This document shows, piece after piece, positions 1 through 7,505 of a stretch of 64,000 nt of DNA (positions within the stretch are counted from its first letter, which is position 1; each line of letters opens with the position of its first letter). A program made the position numbers and the translations under genes. The notes below the pieces were generated by a model, which did not search any database, had not been told where the DNA came from, and worked only from the letters and a program-made list of their open reading frames with translations. The stretch is from UBA935 sp031556725 (GTDB lineage: Bacteria; Bacillota; Clostridia; Lachnospirales; Lachnospiraceae), in assembly GCA_031556725.1 (NCBI GenBank), contig JAVBSL010000015.1, positions 33,290 to 97,289 of the forward strand, in the 5' to 3' direction.

Positions 1-2
1 CA

Positions 3-428
3 GAGATTCACCGATACCTGAACCGCATTTCCGGCCCGATTCTGGATCGTATCGATATCTGTGCGGAAGTTGCCAGGCTGGATGTCCTGAAACTCCAGCA
101 AAATAAGAAAGGCATTTCCAGTGCGGAAATGGGAAGGCAGGTGGAAACAGCCAGACAGATGCAAGAAAAGCGATATGCCGGAACTGCCTGCCGCAACAAT
201 GGCGACATCAAGACCAAAGATGTTCCGGTTTACTGTGCGCTGGAAAAGAAGGAAGCCGGTTTGATGGAGGAAATCTTCCGCACCATGAACTTAAGTACCA
301 GAGCTTATCACCGTATTTTACGGGTGGCCCGCACCATTGCGGATCTGGCGGAAAGTGAAAGCATAAAAGAAGAACATCTGCTGGAAGCGGTCCACTATCG
401 GATCAGTGACGGAAAGTATTGGAGGTAG
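3..428 (+). CDS. comM: ComM/YifB family magnesium-chelatase-like AAA+ ATPase, C-terminal part
   Basis: This gene is cut by the left edge; the frame is open from base 3 and ends at a TAG at 426-428. The visible 141 residues match the C-terminal domain of the YifB/ComM family: the arginine-finger region RISGPILDRIDI near the start and the closing pattern LSTRAYHRILRVARTIADL are both characteristic. ComM is known as a hexameric helicase-like ATPase that promotes branch migration of incoming DNA during natural transformation. The ATPase core (Walker A and B) lies outside the window. It sits just upstream of dprA, another transformation-linked gene, so the two probably form one transcription unit. 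Family assignment is firm; a role in competence here is inferred. Confidence 0.9.
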   Translation, partial: EIHRYLNRISGPILDRIDICAEVARLDVLKLQQNKKGISSAEMGRQVETARQMQEKRYAGTACRNNGDIKTKDVPVYCALEKKEAGLMEEIFRTMNLSTRAYHRILRVARTIADLAESESIKEEHLLEAVHYRISDGKYWR

Positions 429-433
429 CAATG

Positions 434-453
434 TGAAAATTGAAATTTTCACA
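434..453. repeat. Perfect inverted repeat between comM and dprA
   Basis: The arms GTGAAAAT and ATTTTCAC are perfectly complementary around a TGAA loop. There is no T-run after the hairpin, so it does not look like an intrinsic terminator. It is followed by more short inverted sequences (core CAAATTTG at 457-464 region) before the dprA ribosome site. It may act in mRNA processing or be a small intergenic palindromic element. Confidence 0.55.
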
Positions 454-511
454 CGCAAATTTGTGCTTGCAGCCCAAAGTTTGCAGGTTGTTAGCAAGAA
501 TGGAGATTAAC

Positions 512-1612
512 ATGGAAAATATAAAAGAACTTTCTTATCTTTACTGGCTTCACAACATTGAAGGAATCGGACCGAAAACCATGAAGGTCTTACAAGCCTA
601 TGCCGGAAGTGCGGAGGAAATCTACCGCTTGCCGGAAGGAGATTTAAAATGGCTGTTAAATCAAAAGCAGCTTAAGAACCTGCAGGTCAGCCGGAAGAAG
701 TGGGATGTAGAAGCAGAGTACCGGAACATATGCCAAAAGGGAATCCGTCTTTTACCCTATGGAGAACCGGGCTATCCGGAAAAACTTTTAAACCTGCCTG
801 ATCCGCCGGAAGTCCTGTATGTAAAGGGAAGATTACCGGAAGCAACTCTGCGTACCATTGCCATGATCGGAACTAGGAAATGTTCCGGCTACGGCAGTAT
901 GATGGCCAGACAGTTGGGAACTGCTTTGGCCGGGGCCGGGATACAGGTGGTCAGCGGAATGGCCAGAGGTATTGATGGAATCGGCCAGCGGGCAGTGGTG
1001 GAAGCCGGCGGGAGCACCTTTGCGGTACTGGGATGCGGGGTAGATATCTGCTATCCGGCGGAAAATCAGAAACTGTATGACAAGATTACGGAGCAGGGCG
1101 GTATTCTTTCGGAATATCCTCCCCACACACAGCCCAAGGCACAACTGTTTCCGCCCAGGAACCGCATTATCAGCGGTTTGTCCGACGGGGTGCTGGTGAT
1201 TGAAGCAAAAGAAAAAAGCGGCACCATGATTACCGTGGATATGGCATTGGAGCAGGGACGGGATGTTTATGCCCTGCCCGGGAGGGTAGTAGACGGACAA
1301 AGCAGCGGCTGTAACCGGCTGATTAAGCAGGGAGCGGTGATGGTGGTATCGGTGGAAGATTTTTTGTGGGAATTGGGAGTGGATAGGAAAAAGATAAAGG
1401 TGTCGGGAGTGGTTAACATAACATTGCCAGAACTGACCGGAGAGGAAGAACGGGTGAATACGTGTCTGGAGTGTGATCCCAAATCGCTGGAGTATGTGGC
1501 GGAGTGCTGTCCGGATATACCGGTTTACCGGCTGACGCAGATCATGATATCGCTTTGTCTGAAGGGGCGGGCGGAGCAGATGGGGGTAGGATATTATTGC
1601 AGGAAGAATTAA
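512..1612 (+). CDS. dprA: DNA processing protein DprA (Smf)
   Basis: DprA binds incoming single-stranded DNA and loads RecA during transformation. The 366-residue product has the DprA Rossmann fold: GTRKCSGYG near residue 118, the signature GMARGIDG near residue 149, then GGILSEYPP, FPPRNRIISGLSDG and an ALPG motif, followed by a short C-terminal winged-helix-like region. An in-frame TTG at 440 would give a longer protein, but its N-terminal extension is unlike the family and overlaps the palindrome; ATG 512 has GGAG six bases upstream (ATG 500 is the alternative). It follows comM by about 80 bases. DprA is also widespread in species with no demonstrated transformation, so function in uptake is not proven by presence alone. 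Confidence 0.93.
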   Translation: MENIKELSYLYWLHNIEGIGPKTMKVLQAYAGSAEEIYRLPEGDLKWLLNQKQLKNLQVSRKKWDVEAEYRNICQKGIRLLPYGEPGYPEKLLNLPDPPEVLYVKGRLPEATLRTIAMIGTRKCSGYGSMMARQLGTALAGAGIQVVSGMARGIDGIGQRAVVEAGGSTFAVLGCGVDICYPAENQKLYDKITEQGGILSEYPPHTQPKAQLFPPRNRIISGLSDGVLVIEAKEKSGTMITVDMALEQGRDVYALPGRVVDGQSSGCNRLIKQGAVMVVSVEDFLWELGVDRKKIKVSGVVNITLPELTGEEERVNTCLECDPKSLEYVAECCPDIPVYRLTQIMISLCLKGRAEQMGVGYYCRKN

Positions 1613-1647
1613 GTAAGAAGACAGTATTTATGATTTAGTGGACATTG

Positions 1648-1712
1648 AAAAAGAAGCGCGTAACCCACTCAAGACTAAAGAACAGACAAGTGGTACAAAA
1701 CCGCTTCTTTTT
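1648..1712 (+). terminator. Possible terminator after dprA
   Basis: The arms AAAAAGAAGCG (1648-1658) and CGCTTCTTTTT (1702-1712) are perfectly complementary over 11 bp and end in a T-run. The 43-base loop is long but can fold further through CCACT/AGTGG. This fits a bulky rho-independent terminator closing the comM-dprA unit, though the A/T-rich stem makes it weaker than a classical one. Confidence 0.5.
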
Positions 1713-1823
1713 TATAAAAACAATGATACCATATAAGGTAGTGAAAGTCGAGATTTTTTTAAATATACAGTGGAGAAATAAAGCAAAAGATGGGGCTTGT
1801 GGTATAAAAGAGGTTAATTTAAA

Positions 1824-2733
1824 TTGGATGAGATACAAAAAAGCTTTAGACAAATTGCAGATATAATACAGACATCTAAAGACAACACTTATCGAAAAAT
1901 AAATGAAGAGATGATAAAAATGTATTGGCATATAGGGGAGTTTCTTAGCATGCAGGCACAAGAAAGTTCTTTTGGAGATGCGTATATTGATTCTATTGCA
2001 GAATTTATACAAAGTGAGTTTCCTGGAATTAAGGGATTTAATAGACGTGGTTTATACCGAATGAAACAATTTTATGAAATATATGTAGAGGATGAATTTG
2101 TGTCAGCAGTGCTGACACAAATTAGCTGGATCAATCATTTGTTAATTATGTCAAAGGCAAAAACAAAAGAAGAAAGGCAATTCTATCTTATGTTAAGTAT
2201 AAACGAACACTATTCATCACGAGAATTGGAGCGTCAGATGAATAGTGCATACTACGAGCGTTATATGATTTCAAAAGATAAAATGTTTTCTGGTGAATCA
2301 AATATAACTAATAAGGACATTTTCTTAGATAGTTATGTTCTGGAATTCCTAGATCTCCCAGATAACTATAAAGAGAAAGATCTACGAAAAGCATTGATTT
2401 CTAATATAAAAGATTTTATTTTAGAAATAGGAAGGGATATCCGGCCTTGTAGCGTTTGAGCTAAAGATTGGTCAGTTCGAACCAGAGTATATTTCAAAGA
2501 TGGATTTTTACTTGGAAACTTTAGATCGTCAGTATAAAAAGGAAAATGCAAATCCGAGTGTAGGTGTAATACTATGTGCAGATAAAGACGATGAGGTGGT
2601 TGAGTATGCAATGAGTCGTAGTATGTCCCCTACTATGGTAGCCGAGTATCAGTTGAAATTACCGGACAAGAAGATTTTACAGCGAAAATTAAAAGAATTG
2701 TCACAAATAGATGCTTTGGAAAAAGATTTATGA
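1824..2733 (+). pseudogene. DUF1016/YhcG-type PD-(D/E)XK nuclease, internally deleted
   Basis: Two reading frames together spell a DUF1016 (YhcG) protein. The first (1824-2459, TTG start) carries the helical N-terminal domain, with motifs such as MYWHIGEFLS, GFNRRGLYRMKQFYE, RELERQMNSAYYERY and FLDLPDNYKEKDLRKA. After FILEIGRDI near 2440 the frame shifts and the protein resumes at GLVAFELKIGQFEPEYISKMDFYLE and ends at a TGA at 2731. Family members have about 30 residues between these points, including the DFYIDLLFYH-like strand with a catalytic Asp; only the ELK half of the nuclease site remains. The deletion plus frameshift should abolish nuclease activity, although the N-terminal 211 residues could still be made. 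YhcG-type proteins are linked to genome defence and DNA repair, but precise function is not settled. Confidence 0.8.
2092..2124. repeat. 29-bp perfect palindrome, copy 1
   Basis: Bases 2095-2108 (AATTTGTGTCAGCA) and 2110-2123 (TGCTGACACAAATT) are exact reverse complements around a central G at 2109. With flanks, 33 bases (2092-2124) are identical to copy 2 at 2730-2762. This copy lies in frame inside the DUF1016 gene, where it encodes EFVSAVLTQI, a segment that family members normally contain. Confidence 0.9.
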
Positions 2734-2762
2734 ATTTGTGTCAGCAGTGCTGACACAAATTA
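2730..2762. repeat. 29-bp perfect palindrome, copy 2
   Basis: This is an exact 33-base copy of the sequence at 2092-2124: arms 2733-2746 and 2748-2761 around G 2747. It begins at the stop codon of the DUF1016 remnant and runs into the next open frame, where it would again encode EFVSAVLTQI. The sequence to either side is unrelated to that around copy 1, so only the palindrome was copied or inserted. Confidence 0.9.
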
Positions 2763-2935
2763 AAGGGCGAACAAATTTTTTGAATACAAGAGATGAAATA
2801 GGAACTACACAAGAACTTCGGGATATGTTAGAATATATAGAATGTAGCAGTACATTAATGTTAAAAAGTGAAGCAGTCAGAGCAGAATTACCGGAAGATT
2901 TTGAAAAAGTAGTTAAGGAAAACAGAGGAAAATAA
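2730..2935 (+). pseudogene. Gene remnant of uncertain family upstream of pilB
   Basis: An open frame that can be read from 2711 runs through palindrome copy 2 and ends with TAA at 2933-2935, just before pilB. After the palindrome the peptide contains FLNTRDEIGTTQELRDMLEYI, cut here as FLNTRDEIG and ELRDMLEYI, which reads like the C-terminal part of Rpn-type (PD-(D/E)XK transposase-like) proteins of Clostridia. No start codon with a ribosome site or N-terminal domain is present. It is most likely debris; the family suggestion is weak and rests on recollection of the pattern only. Confidence 0.35.
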
Positions 2936-2937
2936 TC

Positions 2938-4635
2938 ATGGCATTATATGGCAGAAGAGTCAGAATAGGTGACTTACTGGTACAACAGGGAATGATTACC
3001 GAGCAGCAGCTGACAACAGCGCTGGAAGAACAGAAAGTCAGAAAAACAAAACTTGGTGAAACATTGATTGCTCTAAATTATGTTTCTCATAATGATTTCG
3101 CAAAGGTATTCAGTGAACAACTGGGAATCGAATCAGTGGATTTACAGGTAACCGGACTGGAAGATGCCGCTATCAAGCTGGTCAGTGAAGATATCATGAA
3201 GAAGTACGAACTGGTACCTTTCAGCATTGATGAGCGGAATGCCAATATTTTAAATGTGGCCATGTCCGATCCGTTGAATCTGGTGGCTGTTGATGATGTA
3301 TCCTTGATTACCAATATGGAAGTACGGCCATTTTTCGCTACCACGGCCCAGATTGCTATTCAGATAGATCGGATGTTTGGTAAGAAGCAGGCCATGGCGG
3401 CAGCCGAACAGTACCAAAAAGAACATGCCAATGAAATGGTGGAGGAAGAAATCGAGAATAACATGGAGGTAGATAATGCTCCCATTGTTAAAATCGTCCG
3501 AACCATGTTGGAACAGGCTGTCAGACAGGGATCCAGTGATATCCATATTGAACCGTTTGAGAGAAAATTGCGTATTCGCTATCGTATTGATGGTGTTTTG
3601 CAGGAAGTAATGGATTATAATCCAAATCTGTTGCCAGCAATGGTAGCCAGAGTGAAGATTATGTCCGGCTTGGATATTTCCGAGAAAAGAAAACCCCAGG
3701 ATGGCCGTCTGACCCTCCAGGTAGATAATAAAGAATACGATGTCCGTGTGTCGGTACTTCCTACGGTATATGGGGAAAAGACGGTTATGCGTCTTACCGC
3801 CAAGGACGGACTTACCAGAGATAAGAAGTATTTGGGTTTAACCGAGGAGGACGAGAAACGGTTAGATGGCATTCTGCATAATCCCCATGGTATTATATTG
3901 GTTACAGGGCCCACCGGAAGTGGTAAATCCACTACCTGTTACACGGTGCTGAGTGAATTGAATACCGAAGATGTTAATATTGTTACCGTAGAAGACCCGG
4001 TCGAGGCTAATATCGATGGTGTCAATCAGGTACAGGTAAATGTAAAAGCCGATATGACCTTTTCCGGGGCATTACGTTCTATTCTGCGACAGGATCCGGA
4101 CATTATCATGATTGGTGAAATTCGAGATAATGAAACAGCAAGTATTGCCGTAAAAGCATCAATTACCGGACATTTGGTAATATCCACCCTGCATACCAAT
4201 TCCACAGCAGCAGCGATAACTCGTATGATTGATATGGAAATCGAGCCGTACTTAATCGGGGATGCGGTGGTTGGTATTATTGCCCAGCGTCTGGTGCGCA
4301 AATTATGTGTGAAATGCCGTACCACCAAAATGGCCAGTGCAGAAGATAAAAAAATACTTGGGGCTGATCCCTCAGAAGAAATCACCCTGTATGAGCCTTG
4401 CGGATGCCCGGACTGTGGCGGGATTGGTTATAAGGGCAGAACGGCAATCTACGAGATTATGCCGATTACCAATAAAATCAGAAGCCGGATTCATGACCGG
4501 GTAACGGTGGATGAATTGAAGGAAGTAGCAGTAGCAGAGGGAATGAATACGTTACGGATGGCCGCCGTCAGGGAGGTGCGAAGCGGTCGGACAACTATTG
4601 CAGAGATGATAAAGGTTGCATATGAGGCAGATTAA
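2938..4635 (+). CDS. pilB: Type IV pilus assembly / type II secretion ATPase PilB (GspE family)
   Basis: This cytoplasmic ATPase powers pilin extraction from the membrane and fibre extension. The 565-residue protein has the N-terminal GspE-type domain (about residues 20-150) and then the secretion ATPase core: Walker A GPTGSGKST near residue 324, Asp box and Walker B DIIMIGEIRD near 388, and the His box GHLVISTLHTNS near 410. A tetracysteine zinc site typical of PilB/GspE follows (CVKC near 457, CGCPDC near 488). The start ATG has AGAGG nine bases upstream. pilC follows after 32 bases. It is PilB-like rather than the retraction motor PilT because of the N-terminal domain and zinc site. No PilT is found in the window. 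Confidence 0.95.
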   Translation: MALYGRRVRIGDLLVQQGMITEQQLTTALEEQKVRKTKLGETLIALNYVSHNDFAKVFSEQLGIESVDLQVTGLEDAAIKLVSEDIMKKYELVPFSIDERNANILNVAMSDPLNLVAVDDVSLITNMEVRPFFATTAQIAIQIDRMFGKKQAMAAAEQYQKEHANEMVEEEIENNMEVDNAPIVKIVRTMLEQAVRQGSSDIHIEPFERKLRIRYRIDGVLQEVMDYNPNLLPAMVARVKIMSGLDISEKRKPQDGRLTLQVDNKEYDVRVSVLPTVYGEKTVMRLTAKDGLTRDKKYLGLTEEDEKRLDGILHNPHGIILVTGPTGSGKSTTCYTVLSELNTEDVNIVTVEDPVEANIDGVNQVQVNVKADMTFSGALRSILRQDPDIIMIGEIRDNETASIAVKASITGHLVISTLHTNSTAAAITRMIDMEIEPYLIGDAVVGIIAQRLVRKLCVKCRTTKMASAEDKKILGADPSEEITLYEPCGCPDCGGIGYKGRTAIYEIMPITNKIRSRIHDRVTVDELKEVAVAEGMNTLRMAAVREVRSGRTTIAEMIKVAYEAD

Positions 4636-4667
4636 GTTTTAAGGAAAAACAGGAGGATGGAGGTAAT

Positions 4668-5876
4668 ATGGCAGAGTTTCAATATCGGATTATTACGCCG
4701 GAGGGAAAAGAAAAGAAGGGAACCATGGAGGGCAGAACAGCAGAACAGCTTACCGCTCTTTTGAAAAGTCAGAATAACGTGGTAATCAGCGTGCAGGAAG
4801 CCAGCCTGATGAATAAAGATATTAATATTTCTTTTGGGCAGCAGGTTTCAGCCAGGGATTTCAGTATTTTCTGTCGTCAGTTTGTCAGTATCATTTCGGC
4901 AGGTGTTAGTATCATCAGTGCTCTGGAGATGATGGCCGATTCTACAGCAAATAAGGCCCTGAAAAAGGCATTGCTGGGAGTGCATGAAGATGTGTCTAAA
5001 GGTGAGTCCATGACGTCTGCCATGCGAAAACGTTCTAAAATATTCCCCAGTATGCTTTGTAACATGGTGGAAGCTGGAGAAGCATCGGGAAGTTTGGAAG
5101 TGGCTTTTGACCGGATGGCAACCCAATTTGAAAAGGAAAATAAGTTAAAGCAGTCGGTAAAAAAGGCAATGATCTATCCGATCGTTCTGTTGGTTATTAT
5201 GGCTGGCGTTTTGACTCTAATGCTGCTATGGGTTATCCCTAATTTTATGGGAATGTTCCAGGATTTGGACACGGCTCTTCCGCCATTTACCCAGGCGATA
5301 GTGGATTTAAGTGATTTTATGAAGGTATATTGGTGGTTGGTGCTGATAGTAGTAGCTGGTATCATTGTTGGATTTAAGTGGTACGCAGGTACCCCTAGCG
5401 GGAAATATGTAATAGGCGGTATTAAACTAAAAATTCCTATGGTTGGTGCGATACAGCAGAAAAGTGAATGTGCCCGGTTGGGACGCACACTGTGTACGCT
5501 GTTAGGTGCAGGTGTTCCGTTAGTGGATGCTGTGGAAATTACCGGACGTTCTATGGATAATGTTCATTATAAGCGGGCTATGGCAGATGCTAAAGATCAG
5601 ATTATGAGAGGTCGTTCCTTGTCGCAGCCGCTGAAGAGTAGTGGGTTGTTTCCGCCTATGGTAGTACATATGGTAAGCATTGGGGAAGAAACCGGTAATA
5701 TAGAGGATATGTTGGAAAATGTGGCGAACTATTATGAAGAAGATGTACAGGTAGCAACTGATTCATTAATGGCTATGATGGAACCGATGATTATCGTTAT
5801 TATGGCGGTAATGGTAGGAATTATGATTGTGGCAATTATGTCGCCAATGATGACATTGTATGAAACAATTGGATAG
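4668..5876 (+). CDS. pilC: Type IV pilus inner-membrane platform protein PilC (GspF family)
   Basis: PilC is the polytopic platform on which PilB works. The 402-residue product has the two GspF repeats: the first around residues 65-190 (beginning FCRQFVSIISAGVSI) and the second around 268-390 (beginning CARLGRTLCTLLGAGVPL). Hydrophobic segments lie near residues 170-192, 218-238 and 370-395, as in the family. AGGAGG and a second GGAGG precede the ATG. The gene is followed by a 369-base gap containing a pseudogene and the presumed pilA promoter. Confidence 0.95.
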   Translation: MAEFQYRIITPEGKEKKGTMEGRTAEQLTALLKSQNNVVISVQEASLMNKDINISFGQQVSARDFSIFCRQFVSIISAGVSIISALEMMADSTANKALKKALLGVHEDVSKGESMTSAMRKRSKIFPSMLCNMVEAGEASGSLEVAFDRMATQFEKENKLKQSVKKAMIYPIVLLVIMAGVLTLMLLWVIPNFMGMFQDLDTALPPFTQAIVDLSDFMKVYWWLVLIVVAGIIVGFKWYAGTPSGKYVIGGIKLKIPMVGAIQQKSECARLGRTLCTLLGAGVPLVDAVEITGRSMDNVHYKRAMADAKDQIMRGRSLSQPLKSSGLFPPMVVHMVSIGEETGNIEDMLENVANYYEEDVQVATDSLMAMMEPMIIVIMAVMVGIMIVAIMSPMMTLYETIG

Positions 5877-5902
5877 AAAAATAGGGAAAGAAGTGACTTT
5901 AT

Positions 5903-6082
5903 ATGAAAATGAAAGTGATTACTTATATAGTGGAATGAATTGATGGAGAGTATGTTCATTTGCGGAATGTTGAGGAAGCTGATGGCGGTGCAAAGTTGGT
6001 AGCTAGAGCATTGGTGCCACCGGAAGTGGCAGAAGGCAGCGGAGTCTGATATGAGTGACTGCAATATCAAGTGGTAGATTGA
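5903..6082 (+). pseudogene. Short conserved-looking ORF interrupted by three TGA codons
   Basis: Reading from ATG 5903 (weak upstream purine stretch at 5883-5893) gives 59 codons up to a TGA at 6080. The translation MKMKVITYIVE, stop, IDGEYVHLRNVEEADG, then KLVARALVPPEVAEGSGV, stop, YE, stop, LQYQVVD has the look of a small conserved protein (an IDG-Y core, an ARALVPPE segment, a YE-LQY end). All three interruptions (5936, 6050, 6059) are TGA and no frameshift is needed. I recall similar small proteins in Lachnospiraceae but cannot name a family. UGA is a normal stop elsewhere in this window (for example the end of trpE), so decay is the simplest reading. Confidence 0.45.
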
Positions 6083-6157
6083 AGAATATCCTTACAAAAG
6101 GGTTAAGAAGTGAAAGGCAGTGAAACCTCGTGAAAATATATTATTTATACTGTACTT

Positions 6158-6186
6158 TTTACTAATAATTTGGTAATATATTATAT
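6158..6186 (+). promoter_or_regulatory. Candidate promoter upstream of pilA
   Basis: The gap 5877-6245 becomes very A/T-rich after the pseudogene. TTTACT (6158-6163) and TTATAT (6181-6186) are separated by 17 bases, and several overlapping TATATT-like alternatives exist. A separate strong promoter for the main pilin would fit its expected higher expression. The match is loose. Confidence 0.35.
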
Positions 6187-6245
6187 GTGAGTAACACACT
6201 ATATTAAACATGTGAAAATAATTTAATTAAAGGAGAGAAAGAGTT

Positions 6246-6710
6246 ATGAATAATCAGAAATCATTAAACAACAAGGGTTTTTCCTTGGTAGAACTTATTA
6301 TTGTTATTGCCATTATGGCTATTTTGGTTGGTGTTATGGCTCCCCAGTTGATGAAGTATGTTGAGAGATCAAGAGTTTCGGCTGATACGCAACTCGCGGA
6401 TACAGTAAAAACGGCTGTTACAACAGCGATGTTAGACCCGGAAGTAATGAAAGATACAAATTACGCTGGTGATCTTTTGAAATTTAAGACTAGAGCGGAA
6501 CTTAGTACAATGGGAACCAACGTATTTGGCAAGGCGGTGGCTGAAACTTTGGGCGAGACAACAATTGCTAGTACATGGGCTGCTACTAAGCTGAAATCAA
6601 AGGATGCAGTACACATTTATGTAACAATTCATGAGACAACTAAGGCAGTTACGGTAGAGGTTACAAAAACGGATGGTACTGCAGTATCACCGGCGATACT
6701 AATAAAATAA
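6246..6710 (+). CDS. pilA: Major type IV prepilin-like protein
   Basis: The 154-residue protein has a short basic leader ending in glycine, then FSLVELIIVIAIMAILVG, the class III signal cut by prepilin peptidase between G11 and F12, leaving the conserved Glu at mature position 5. The hydrophobic helix is followed by a polar globular domain rich in Thr and Ala without a cysteine pair. An AAAGGAGAG ribosome site lies upstream of the ATG. It is the first of four prepilin-like proteins here and, from its size, position before the peptidase and own likely promoter, the best candidate for the main subunit. That ranking is an inference. Confidence 0.9.
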   Translation: MNNQKSLNNKGFSLVELIIVIAIMAILVGVMAPQLMKYVERSRVSADTQLADTVKTAVTTAMLDPEVMKDTNYAGDLLKFKTRAELSTMGTNVFGKAVAETLGETTIASTWAATKLKSKDAVHIYVTIHETTKAVTVEVTKTDGTAVSPAILIK

Positions 6711-6726
6711 TTTAGAAAGAGTACAC

Positions 6727-7479
6727 ATGGAATACATATTAATAAGCGGAATACTTTTTGTTTTTGGAATCTTTATAGGCAGTTTCCTTAATGTATGTAT
6801 TTACCGAATCCCCAAAAAAAATGACATAGTTTCCGAGCGTTCCCACTGCATGAGCTGTGGGAACGTTTTGAAATGGTATGAGTTGTTTCCGGTGCTGAGT
6901 TATCTTATACAGGGCGAGAAATGCCGTCACTGCGGTGTCAAGATTTCTATCCAGTATCCGCTGATTGAGTCGCTTAACGGATGTCTATACGTTTGGATTT
7001 TTACAATACATGGATTTGCACTGCAGAGTATACTGTTCTGTCTGTGTGCATCTACACTAATCGTTATCAGTATAATTGATTGGAGAACCTTTGAGATTCC
7101 GGTCGGATGTAATATCCTGATTGGTGTGCTTGGCTCTATCCAGTTGTTTTTGAACCTGGCACATTGGTACGAGTATGTGATAGGTTTTTTTACTGTCAGC
7201 GGATTGTTTTTAATAATATACTGGATTACCAAGGGGAGAGGAATCGGCGGCGGTGATATTAAACTGATGGCAGCGGCAGGGCTTCTGCTGGGTTGGCAGG
7301 GTGTTTTGCTGGCTTTAGCAATTGGGGCGATTGTTGGTTCGATAATACATATTACCTTGATGAAGGTACAAAAAAAAGAAAGAATATTAGCTTTCGGCCC
7401 ATATTTATCTTTGGGAATATTTATTGCCATGTTATATGGCGATCTAATTATAGAGTGGTATCTGAATTTTTACAGATAG
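6727..7479 (+). CDS. pilD: Prepilin peptidase (A24 family, PilD/GspO type)
   Basis: This integral-membrane aspartyl protease removes prepilin leaders and usually N-methylates the new N-terminus. The 250-residue product has the N-terminal methylase domain with two zinc CxxC pairs (C41/C44 and C66/C69) and the catalytic Asp motifs IDWRTFEIP and GIGGGDIKL. About seven hydrophobic segments are visible. It follows pilA by 16 bases and lies directly among its likely substrates. Confidence 0.95.
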   Translation: MEYILISGILFVFGIFIGSFLNVCIYRIPKKNDIVSERSHCMSCGNVLKWYELFPVLSYLIQGEKCRHCGVKISIQYPLIESLNGCLYVWIFTIHGFALQSILFCLCASTLIVISIIDWRTFEIPVGCNILIGVLGSIQLFLNLAHWYEYVIGFFTVSGLFLIIYWITKGRGIGGGDIKLMAAAGLLLGWQGVLLALAIGAIVGSIIHITLMKVQKKERILAFGPYLSLGIFIAMLYGDLIIEWYLNFYR

Positions 7480-7505
7480 AGATAGTAGACTAGGTGGAGG
7501 GACGC

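Noticed and set aside
1645..1866. 73-codon + strand frame between dprA and the DUF1016 remnant
   Set aside because: It runs through the terminator-like hairpin and into the DUF1016 gene in another frame, has no ribosome site and a basic, featureless translation.
5903..6082. Selenoprotein with UGA as selenocysteine
   Set aside because: Three UGA codons at positions that look like ordinary residues, no convincing SECIS-type hairpin directly after them, and no sel genes in view make decay far more likely.
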